From Prostheceraeus crozeri (Eukaryota; Platyhelminthes; Polycladida; Euryleptidae), in NCBI GenBank assembly GCA_907163375.1, contig CAJQUW010010359.1, positions 186,001 to 250,000 of the forward strand: 64,000 nucleotides of DNA. Direction: 5' to 3'. Positions 56,091 through 64,000 of the stretch are shown here, one piece after another; position 1 is the stretch's first letter; the number at the start of each line of letters is the position of its first letter. A program made the position numbers and the translations under genes. The notes beneath the pieces were generated by a model. The model saw nothing but the letters and a program-made list of their open reading frames with translations, searched no databases and was not told the DNA's origin.

Positions 56091-56304
56091 CGCAAGATGG
56101 CCGCGCTGGACGACGACGGTGATGTCCACGGTCGCTAGCCACGACGTCCCCCCCCTGGACCGTCAGAGTGTCGTGGTCGGCCGCCGTGGTGTTTCGGGTC
56201 TGACGTCCCCCCCCCCTCTGGTCGACCGTCGTGTAGCGCGCGGTGATGTGGTGTCTAGGTTGGCGTGGTGTGCCGGCCAGGTTGGGAGGGGTGGACTGTC
56301 GTAG
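56090..56304. other. GC-rich border with C-tracts
   Basis: A GC-rich stretch with runs of seven to nine C and repeated GTCGTGG/GACGTC words. It stands out from the AT-rich surroundings and separates the LINE tail from the tandem array. It may be the outer part of the virus-like element's terminal repeat, but this is a guess. Confidence 0.4.
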
Positions 56305-57150
56305 CTCACCTGAAAAATCCTAAGTGTCAGAGTGGCTTTGTATGGGTAAAATTTTGAAAATTTTCCAAAGTGTGGAATTTCGACCTGGGACCGTCACCAA
56401 AACATTTTTCATCAAATTTCACTGACCTCCCCCCCTTCTGGACAGCTAGCTTCGATCTTGGCTTCTAGTGGACGGATTTTGTCGTGCCATAGCTCGTTTG
56501 AAAGCTAAGAGTGAGACAAATTCAGTGAAAGAAACGGCTTGTTCATATCTGTCTTCGTTCAAAAGTTAGAGCGGTTACAAGATTTTAGGTCAGAGCTCGC
56601 TCACCTGAAAAAATCCTAAGTGTCAGAGTGGCTTTGTATGGGTAAAATTTTGAAAATTTTCCAAAATGTGGAATTTCGACCTGGGACCGTCACCAAAACA
56701 TTTTTCATCAAATTTCACTGACCTCCCCCCCCCCGACAGCAATCTTCTAACTTTGGTTCTAGTGAACGGATTTTGTTCGTTCGAGTTGCATTGGAAAGAG
56801 GAGAAAAAACTGCTCGACAACATTTTTTGTTGCGAGTCAATCGGACCAGTCGTTCAAAAGTTAGAGCGGTTACAAGATTTTAGGTCGGAGCTCGCTCACC
56901 TGAAAAAATCCTAAGTGTCAGAGTGGCTTTGTATGGGTAAAATTTTGAAAATTTTCCAAAGTGTGGAATTTCGACCTGGGACCGTCACCAAAACATTTTT
57001 CATCAAATTTCTCTGAACGAGGAGGGGGGAGGTCAGTGAAATTTGATGAAAAATGTTTTGGTAAAGGTCCCAGGTCGAAATTCGGAAGTTTTAAATTTTT
57101 CAAAATTTTCACCACACTGGAGCTCTCACACTTAGGAATTTTTTCACTTG
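56305..57150. repeat. Tandem array (unit about 295 bp) ending in a large palindrome
   Basis: Three units start at 56306, 56601 and 56898 with CACCTGAAAAA-TCCTAAGTG and share about 130 near-identical bases; the rest of the unit is more diverged. The last unit is followed at once by its inverted copy (about 57010-57150, starting GGGGAGGTCAGTGAAATTTG). Arms of more than 90 bp can form a hairpin with a loop of about 25 bp. It lies at the border of the virus-like locus and may be its terminal repeat. Confidence 0.8.
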
Positions 57151-57318
57151 TGGCATGTTACATGGACATGTGCTGACGGACCAACTTCCCGTGGTCATAT
57201 GAGAATGGTTCAGGTGTCATATGATAGAGAATGATGAGACGAATCGTTTGCAACAAACCACATGTCGCTACGATGAATACTTTCGGAGATAGAGCCATTT
57301 TAAGTTTTCTTCCGAGCA

Positions 57319-57326
57319 TATATAAA
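57319..57326 (+). promoter_or_regulatory. TATA box
   Basis: TATATAAA followed by CCCCCGACAACG. A transcript starting about 30 bp downstream would have a short first exon ending at GAGGTAAGG (57364 on) and could be spliced to the CTTACAG acceptor just ahead of the 57918 ORF. Confidence 0.55.
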
Positions 57327-57917
57327 CCCCCGACAACGTAAGTCTGATCACTTCATCGAAAGACGAGGTAAGGGACGGTCGTCGCTCTGAGCTCCCGATA
57401 TCGGGTGTTTCAAAGGACTCTATCTTTTGAAGTAGGCAAGCTATCTTCTTACTTCAAAGTTTGTATGATAGAGTTTGATAGTGTCTTTACTACTGATAAA
57501 TTTTTTAAAAGTAGTATGAGTAGTAAAATGCGGAATTTTTTAAAAATTCTTAATTTTCAGTTTTTTCAAAGTTTTAACATATAGACTAAGGTTTTCAAGT
57601 ATCCTGAGTTCAAATCTGCTATCAGATTTGAAATTTAACTAAGTCTAAGGCAGCTTTGAGGGGTTAGATCCCAGCTACTGATCACTACCTTTGACTCGGC
57701 GTTCCTGTTACCACTTCGGGGCAGTGACAATGATGTCTTCAGCTGTAAAGAGCGGGTATCGGGGAAGATCTCTCACTTCCCTAGTGATCAGTACAAGGCC
57801 TTCGGGCTGTCGACGGGATCGAGTGCCACTCACTACACTCTTTAGGAATATGACTGTACTACATGATTCCAAACTTATACAAATTTCATTATCTTACAGT
57901 TAACAATAAAATCAGGC

Positions 57918-59084
57918 ATGGCTAACGACAAAAATCGTAAATATCACATCAAAATTTGCTCATGTGGGCAAGTTAATCGCAGTGCGGACGCCAAGGCTCA
58001 TGTCAAGAAGGCGGGCACCGGCCACATGATTATCTTGAATAGGGTTGCGTGCGTGAAGTGTAGAGTGCTGAAGGGTGATGAGGATGAGGCGCGTTTTTAC
58101 AGAGTGCATGCTGACTGTAGTGGTGGTTTAGTGACTGATTTGAGATTTACGCAGTTGATTGTGGAAGAGAGGGAGCGAATGTTGGCGATCGAGCGAGAGG
58201 GTAAGGCTGAGAATGTTGTTGAGAATGATGAGTTGGCGAGAGCGGTTGCGTCGTTGGAGGGTGAGATTGAGCGAAAGAGAGTGCTTGAGAGTGATGATGA
58301 GGATGATGTGGATTTAGATAGGGAGCGTGTGAGGAAGCGTGTGAGGAAGTTGAGCTCTTCGTCGTCGGAGGTGTCAAACATCGTCATCACCGACCCCCCG
58401 AAGAGCTCATCTTCCCCAAAAGTGAAGAGTGGTGGGATTCGTGTGCAGTCGGCGAGGTGGTTGAAGGATGAAGAGAAGAGGCATGTTTCGCAGCAGATGG
58501 CGCATGATTTGTTGGTTAATAAGTATGAGAGTTTGAAGAAAGTGAAGGATGAAGTTGTGAAGGAGTTGGATGAGTTGAAAAAGAAGGAACTGAAGTCGAA
58601 GGAGGTAGCGGATGAAAATATTAGAATGAGGCGTAGTGTGACTGATTTGAAGAAAAAGACGCGAGAGTTGGAAGAGAAGAATGATGAGTGTGAGAAGAGG
58701 GCGAGTGCTGCGGAGAGAAGAATGAGAGATGCAGAAGCGAAGTTTGAGGAGATGATGAAGGAGATGAGTGTGTTGAGAGCAAGGAATGTTGAGTTGGAGA
58801 GGACTGTGGCTCGGCGGGGTGATGAGAGGCAGGCGTATGAGAAGTTGGAGCGCATGAGGGATGAGTGGGAACGTGTGAATGAGGATCGTTTGTTTGAATT
58901 TCACATCCCTATTCGGGATAATCATTTGGCCGGCGAAGTATTAGTAAATCAAAGCCTCGACGAGTCCATCCTATGCTACAATGGTCATCCCACGAAAAAA
59001 TGCCTCCACGCCAGCCTACGAATGCGCGGCCATCTCCACAAATTTTCGATTCGGAAACGCGCGAGACTGCCAAAGGATGACTAA
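57918..59084 (+). CDS. Coiled-coil protein of the virus-like locus, function unknown
   Basis: A 388-residue frame starting MANDKNRKYHIKICSCGQVN. The N-terminal 75 residues have CSCG and CVKC pairs, a possible zinc-binding module. Residues about 95-175 are acidic then basic (ESDDEDDVDLDRERVRKRVR) with a serine run, suggesting a nuclear localisation or DNA-binding segment. Residues about 185-320 form a long coiled coil rich in K, E and R. The last 60 residues change in composition. The coding strand is strikingly purine-rich. It lies downstream of a TATA box and a probable 5' intron. No family recognised; a structural or genome-associated protein of the element would fit. Confidence 0.55.
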   Translation: MANDKNRKYHIKICSCGQVNRSADAKAHVKKAGTGHMIILNRVACVKCRVLKGDEDEARFYRVHADCSGGLVTDLRFTQLIVEERERMLAIEREGKAENVVENDELARAVASLEGEIERKRVLESDDEDDVDLDRERVRKRVRKLSSSSSEVSNIVITDPPKSSSSPKVKSGGIRVQSARWLKDEEKRHVSQQMAHDLLVNKYESLKKVKDEVVKELDELKKKELKSKEVADENIRMRRSVTDLKKKTRELEEKNDECEKRASAAERRMRDAEAKFEEMMKEMSVLRARNVELERTVARRGDERQAYEKLERMRDEWERVNEDRLFEFHIPIRDNHLAGEVLVNQSLDESILCYNGHPTKKCLHASLRMRGHLHKFSIRKRARLPKDD

Positions 59085-59184
59085 CTTGGTAAGTGAAAAA
59101 GTAAATAAGATAGTATATCCTATTCTAATACATATCATTTTCATTGCAGATCTTTGCCCGCCTTCACCACCCCATCAATTCACT

Positions 59185-59325
59185 CCCGAGAACGAACCAT
59201 CGGCTCTCTTAAGGGCCACCTAGGGGCAAGACATGATAGAACCTCCACGCGGTTTGCCCTGGGCAGTCTTCGGACTGGCGAATACTATCATTAAGTTGAA
59301 TCTGCTATCAGTCAACTTGAACGTT
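59185..59325. repeat. Triplicated module, copy 1
   Basis: About 140 bp starting CCCGAGAACGAACCATCG and ending near CAGTCAACTTGAACGTTG. It is almost identical to the copies at 59661-59799 and 60183-60320. The copies are 476 and 522 bp apart and alternate with small ORFs. Confidence 0.95.
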
Positions 59326-59381
59326 GCGTCGCGTTAGAGGGGTATACAAACCACTGCCTCTCATTTCATTTCATTTCAATC

Positions 59382-59648
59382 ATGCAGACGCCGAACAGTC
59401 AAGTCAGCTCTCCTCGCGGACCGCAGTTAAGGCCGCGAAATTTATTTGAGGAGTTTGTCAGGCTAGAGGAGCAAGACAGAGTTTTTAATAATCTTGCTCG
59501 GATTGGCAATCCGATGACAGCAACTGCTGTCAATCCAACGGAATGGCGCTACATTCCACTTTTTAGCCATGTACCAGTTAGTGTGGAAGTCGACAGTGCT
59601 ACCAAAGAGAGAGTCAAAGACTCTCTCAGCAGAATTGGTAGGGTGTAA
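59382..59648 (+). CDS. Small protein of the virus-like locus, 88 residues
   Basis: Starts MQTPNSQVSSPRGPQLRPRN and continues LFEEFVRLEEQDRVFNNLAR. It is preceded by a TATA-like GTATACAAACC at about 59341-59351 and a short leader with repeated ATTTC words. No family recognised. It lies between module copies 1 and 2. Confidence 0.5.
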   Translation: MQTPNSQVSSPRGPQLRPRNLFEEFVRLEEQDRVFNNLARIGNPMTATAVNPTEWRYIPLFSHVPVSVEVDSATKERVKDSLSRIGRV

Positions 59649-59660
59649 GATGACGTTACT

Positions 59661-59799
59661 CCCGAGAACGAACCATCGCCTCTCTTAAGGGCCACCATGG
59701 GGCAAGACATGATAGAACCTCCTCGCGGTTTGCCCTGGGCAGTCTTCGGACTGGCGAATACTATCATTAAGTTGAATCTGCTATCAGTCAACTTGAACA
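59661..59799. repeat. Triplicated module, copy 2
   Basis: Second copy of the module. It carries ATG in a strong context (GCCACCATGG) where copy 1 has a TAG. The next bases include GCAGTCGATTGCTATCCCTG, which is found again at 60694-60713. Confidence 0.95.
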
Positions 59800-59866
59800 T
59801 TATGCAGTCGATTGCTATCCCTGAAGCATTCTGATTCGCTGTTGAGCAATTCATTGTTGAAAACCC

Positions 59867-59874
59867 TATATAAG
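59867..59874 (+). promoter_or_regulatory. TATA box
   Basis: TATATAAG lies 41 bp ahead of the ATG at 59915, a spacing that gives a very short leader. It is the clearest promoter in the locus. Confidence 0.65.
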
Positions 59875-59914
59875 CCAGAAGATTGTAGCGCTTCTCATTC
59901 AATTTGAAGTCACG

Positions 59915-60169
59915 ATGGAAGCGACATCTGCCGACAACATTCCCGTCTTCACCGATGAAGACAACGCCATTCCCGAGTTCGTCATCCTCGACGAGTGGGA
60001 TGAGGAGGATGAGAAGAAGGGGAAGATCAAGAGGATCGTTTGGACGGATGAGGTATGGACTCAAAATACCACTCGCATCCGAAAGGTGCCAGATGCACCA
60101 GTACGACCTCGGCGGTATAGGGTCTATGACAACCTAACCGTCATACCCATTGACTATTCCAGTCAATAG
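59915..60169 (+). CDS. Small acidic protein of the virus-like locus, 84 residues
   Basis: Starts MEATSADNIPVFTDEDNAIP and has a charged middle (DEWDEEDEKKGKIKRIV). The end RRYRVYDNLTVIPIDYSSQ is rich in tyrosine. It has its own TATA box (59867-59874) and lies between module copies 2 and 3. No family recognised. Confidence 0.55.
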   Translation: MEATSADNIPVFTDEDNAIPEFVILDEWDEEDEKKGKIKRIVWTDEVWTQNTTRIRKVPDAPVRPRRYRVYDNLTVIPIDYSSQ

Positions 60170-60182
60170 TCAAATTCACGTC

Positions 60183-60320
60183 CCCGAGAACGAACCATCG
60201 GCTCTCTTAAGGGCCACCATGGGGCAAGACATGATAGAACCTCCTCGCGGTTTGCCCTGGGCAGTCTTCGGACTGGCGAATACTATCATTAAGTTGAATC
60301 TGCTATCAGTCAACTTGAAC
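60183..60320. repeat. Triplicated module, copy 3
   Basis: Third copy, again with GCCACCATGG. The + strand frame across it reads PENEPSALLRATMGQDMIEP and PRGLPWAVFGLANTIIKLNL, which is conserved in all three copies apart from the stop in copy 1. The - strand is open too (TDSRFNLMIVFASPKTAQGK), so the coding strand is not certain. Confidence 0.95.
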
Positions 60321-60739
60321 GTTGCAAATGAAGTTCGGTGTAATACTTCCTTTCGACGGGCGTTCCTGTAAAGGGCGGCGGTGAAACCCGTAGCTATGTA
60401 TACCGCAAGGGACATTCGGCAATGGTCAATCTTGTTTAACCTCTCTGCGTCATGTTTGCAAGTGATTGCCTCTGTCTCAACGTAGTATGCATTCGCGCCA
60501 GGGCGACATTTAGCCAACTGTCGAAGGTTGCCTAAAACTTTCCATTGCATACGTTATGAGAACCATGAGTTCTACCTGTCTCTATCAATGAGACGAATTG
60601 ATGAATGGAATGAAATGGGAGGACACTCACGCGCCACACGCAACATAACAAACTTCTCTCTTCCGTAGTCTAACAAGCTCTTTACACATGGATCGCAGTC
60701 GATTGCTATCCCTGTATCAGAAGTGTAAGCCACCATAGT

Positions 60740-60991
60740 TCATGGCTGGGAGTTAGGGGTGTACCACTCCCATAATTGGTGGAGGAATTTCGTGCTGGTG
60801 ATCTGCATCACATCGTCAGTATCGTACTGGAGATACTTCCACCTCACGCCTGTTAAGTCGGGACACTCCTTCTCACATACACTCTCTTCGTTGTTCGCTG
60901 GTAATAACACCTTCTCTACCTTCGTTGGAGCGTTTGGTGTTGAGGATGGAGAAGAGAATTTTGTGTTTGGTGTTGTCGGAGGGCTTGTCAT
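60740..60991 (-). CDS. Small protein of the virus-like locus, - strand, 83 residues
   Basis: Starts MTSPPTTPNTKFSSPSSTPN (proline- and threonine-rich) and continues with EESVCEKECPDLTGVRWKYL. A CCAAT (ACCAATC) lies just upstream near 61050, suggesting a divergent promoter shared with the polymerase gene. The opposite strand is open over the same stretch, so the call is tentative. Confidence 0.4.
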   Translation of the reverse strand: MTSPPTTPNTKFSSPSSTPNAPTKVEKVLLPANNEESVCEKECPDLTGVRWKYLQYDTDDVMQITSTKFLHQLWEWYTPNSQP

Positions 60992-61088
60992 GTTGACTGT
61001 GAATAATAACTTTGAAATGTTTTCTAATTCTTAAGTATCAACAAGCAACCAATCAGAATGAACAGCCAATGAATGATGAATATGAAAG

Positions 61089-61096
61089 TATATATG
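61089..61096 (+). promoter_or_regulatory. TATA box of the polymerase gene
   Basis: TATATATG lies about 180 bp ahead of the probable start of the polymerase transcript's coding part. A leader with three GAGACG-type words follows. Confidence 0.4.
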
Positions 61097-61268
61097 TAAA
61101 GTGACATTCGTGTCATTTCACTCTGTCTTTGAGACGCATAAGTGAACTGTTGTCTAGCGAATTCTGTTATTATTTGAGGCGTACAAGTGAATTCCAAATT
61201 TGAGACGTATTATTTGAGTGAAGTCTCTATCTTGTTGAAGTATCAAGCTTAAACATAATTTCGTTGAA

Positions 61269-64000
61269 ATGGTAAGTTGAAAATTTCTTCACTCATCTCC
61301 CTCAAACGTGTGGCTAATAGCATCTTCCTCAATTTCAGGCATCAACTTCATCACCAACACCCTCCCTTCTCGAGGAAAGTTTAGAGTTGTTGAGTCAAGG
61401 TAGGTTGTAACAATACACTGAGACTTGAACAGAGATGAAAGAATGATTTCTCTTTCAGGTGATGTGAGTTCCAGCTCAGGACTCTCGCGGCAAGGCAACG
61501 AGTGGGAATGTGCCGACTGCGGACAGATGTTTACAAGGAAGCACACTCTCCTTCGACACATCAAACAACGTGTGTGTCAACGCAAAGCGGTGTCAATCTC
61601 CGGAGGTGAAGTTGATTCTGACGATGACATCTCCTTTCCTTGCGATTTGTGCCCTCTTTCTTTTGATAGTCACTTTCAGCGATCTTCGCACAGACTTCAA
61701 CACACGCATGCAAATGATCACTACACCAACGGTACCTCTACCATCTCCCTCATTAATGTTTCACATAATAATTTAGTACGCGACTACTGCATGGAGTCCA
61801 ATACTCAAATAGTAGATTTTCCTGAGTGGCTCCTTCAAAATTCTAACATTATCGAAGCGCTCTTCAACAATTTAGACAATTTTAGAATGAAGGCGCTCAT
61901 CTACCTTAAACTAAAATATATTAAGATAGATTTTCAAACGGGTCAAGTGACGGAGAGAATACAGTTTCATGTTCCTTCCTCTTCCGCAACCGAAGTTGTA
62001 GACTGCGAGTCTTGGCTAAATTTTCACATTCAATGTTTAAAATCAAATGTAGATAAATTCAATCAACGCGACAGCGCTCTCATTTTTGATGGTGTGGACT
62101 CAGCCATATTCAAAATTTCACTATTAGAAAGTCATGCAGCTCGAGGTACATTTAAACTACCAAAAACGTTGTATAATAAGAAAGCTGTCATCAATGTCGA
62201 TTGTAAATCACAGTGTTTCAAATATGCAGTCCTATCCATCCTTCACTATAATGATATCAACGCGAATCGAAATCATACCTATAGCTATAGACAGTGGGAG
62301 GATGAACTAGACTTTGAAGGTTGTGATAGTAACAACATGAAAATCAAAGATGTAGAAACGTTCGAAAAACATAATAAGATTAAAATTGTCGTTCACGTGT
62401 GGGAGAAGGGGTTGAAGGGTGTCCGCTATAATTCACGTTCAACTTGTTATGAACGTGTAGTCAACCTCTTATTAGTAAAACAAGATGATAGCGAGGAATG
62501 GCACTACTGTGGTATTCCCAAAATCTCTCGCTTGTACACTCACTTGGGGCACTCTAAAAGAGGTGAACATTTTGTATGCGACCGCTGCATCCGCTCCTTT
62601 TGGAGTAAAGATAAATTTGAAACTCACTATGAATGGTGCAAGCGAGGTAAATTACAAATGGAACGCATGCCCAAAGATAAAATATTTTCACATAGGGATA
62701 ATGGTGACGAATTAAGTCCCCTGCGTGTCATTTACGCAGACATAAAATGCTACATTGATGATATCATCCACAAGCCAGCAGCCATATCCTGCTATGAAGT
62801 ATGGCATGACCACTTTAGGAATAGACAAAACAAAATGCATACTTGGCAAGGTGAAGATTGCATTTCAAAATTTCAAGAATTTCTCGATAAAGCTGCTAAA
62901 TTTCAACAATCATATGATTCCCAATTGCAGCGTAAGTCACTACATATGTCAGATGAAGACAAACAAAAATTTGAAAGTTGCACATCCTGTCCTAAATGTC
63001 ATAAAACGTTTGATGACGATAAAATTAAGAAAGTGCGTGATCATGATCACATCACTGGTAAATTTAGAAACGCACTCTGCTCCAAATGTAACTTTTCACT
63101 TAGGTTGAGACGTCGTACACTACCCGTCATTTTTCATAACTTTAAGGGCTATGACAGTCATATGCTCATAAAAGGAGGGTTGAGCCAGATGAAATCGTGG
63201 CAGTTTAATGTTATAGCACAAACGAGAGAAAAATTCATGGCAATGACAGCAAAAGTACCAGTAGATAAAACTAAAGAAAATAAGACAGTCTTCTTCGAAA
63301 TAAAATTTTTAGATTCATTTCAATTCATGTCAGCGTCACTAGCTTCTCTCGTTCGAAATCTCAAGTTTCTTCCCGATAGTCAAACTTTAAAGAAACACTA
63401 TCCAAACTTAACGGATGAAATAATCACTCGCAAAGGAGTCTTTCCTTATGCGTATTTTAGCTCAATGTCTAAACTAAATGAAACAACCCTTCCTTCCATT
63501 GACAAATTCCAAAACGATTTGACGGGTGAAGATTGTCCAGTAGAGGACTATGAACATGCTCAAGAGGCATGGTTAAAATTTGAATGTAAAACGTTTGGCG
63601 ATTATATGATCGCTTACTTAGAATTAGATGTCATTTTGCTGGCTGATGTCTTTCAGGAATTTCGACGAGTGGCATTAGAAGAAGACAAATTAGATCCTGT
63701 CCACTTTGTCAGTCTACCAGCCATGTCCTTTAAATCAGCCTTTAAAATGACTGGTGAGACCATTCATCTCTTACAAGACCCGGAGATGTATAATATATTT
63801 GAGCGCGGAATACGCGGTGGTCTCACATTTGTAAATAAACATCATATAAAATCTGAAACAGTAGGTGATGATCATATCTACCTAAAGTACTATGACCAAA
63901 ATAATTTATATGGCAGTTCACTGTCTAAACCACTACCTCATTCCGAGTTTAGTTGGTTAAATCAAGATGAGCTTGAGTATTACTCCAACCCTTCAAACAT
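61269..64000 (+). CDS. Protein-primed DNA polymerase B of Polinton type, runs off the window
   Basis: The coding part begins after short introns near the 5' end (GT-AG pairs are visible) and then stays open to the window edge. Early on there is a C2H2 zinc finger, CADCGQMFTRKHTLLRHIKQ. Further in, another Cys/His cluster sits around CDRCIRSFWSKDKFETHYEW. The polymerase part has KVRDHDHITGKFRNALCSKC and LPVIFHNFKGYDSHMLIKG, the exonuclease-side blocks typical of Polinton polymerases. AYLELDVILLADVFQEFR and YYDQNNLYGSSLSKPLP follow, the latter being the first palm block (motif A, 'DxxxLY'). The remaining palm and thumb lie beyond 64000. The enzyme copies the element's DNA using a protein primer. 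As far as visible it looks whole. Confidence 0.85.

Larger units (their letters stand above)
57160..64000 (+). mobile_element. Polinton/Maverick-type virus-like element, partial
   Basis: The locus has compact genes with TATA boxes, small proteins without host relatives and a protein-primed DNA polymerase B, the hallmark of Polintons (also called Mavericks). The left border is placed only roughly. The right part runs off the window, so integrase, capsid, ATPase and protease genes are not seen here. As far as visible the polymerase looks whole. Age appears fairly young, since the internal repeat copies differ at only a few bases. Confidence 0.7.

Noticed and set aside
58097-58855. 252-residue - strand frame with many serines and phenylalanines
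   Set aside because: It is the antisense of the purine-rich coiled-coil gene at 57918-59084; low-complexity composition follows from the skew.

Overview
This is an AT-rich stretch of an animal nuclear genome, most likely a non-vertebrate bilaterian. The evidence is a spliced nuclear receptor gene with GT-AG introns, and a transposon community (Penelope-like elements with hammerhead ribozymes, RLE-type and APE-type LINEs, hAT, P-like and pogo-like DNA transposons, a Polinton) typical of marine invertebrates. I cannot name the species.

The only recognisable host gene is a nuclear receptor on the + strand. Four exons are visible: the second zinc finger of the DNA-binding domain (5870-5975), a short hinge (6948-6997), the first part of the ligand-binding domain (19779-20108) and the next part (30771-31093). 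The splice phases of all three junctions agree. The first-zinc-finger exon and the end of the ligand-binding domain were not found. The introns are packed with transposons.

1-5.5 kb: the end of a hAT MITE, a decayed LINE and an inverted repeat that carries two hammerhead-like motifs. 7.8-10.5 kb: two pogo/Tc1-type elements with TA target duplications, one with a DDE transposase. 10.6-14.1 kb: a tRNA-like unit joined to a well-formed hammerhead ribozyme, followed by two Penelope-like elements on opposite strands, all set in TA microsatellites. 15.4-26 kb: hAT-type elements, including a 2.8-kb element with a decayed transposase, and LINE tails. 31.7-36.3 kb: hAT and LINE remnants. 37.6-41.7 kb: a decayed CR1/Jockey-like LINE with ORF1 and ORF2.

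43.6-51.5 kb holds a nested stack. An RLE-type LINE on the - strand is interrupted twice. One insertion is a 5'-truncated RTE-like LINE with a 15-bp target duplication. The other is a small DNA transposon, which was entered by a hAT MITE, which was in turn entered by a P-like element. Three of the four insertions have perfect, distinctive target duplications; that of the P-like element lies in a GA repeat and cannot prove the junction. A THAP-bearing P-like element (51.7-53.2 kb) lies next to the stack.

56.3-57.15 kb is a tandem array ending in a palindrome. From about 57.2 kb to the window end is a compact virus-like locus with TATA boxes, small genes, a triplicated module of about 140 bp and, from 61.3 kb, a protein-primed DNA polymerase B of Polinton type that runs off the window. 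It is treated here as a genomic fossil.
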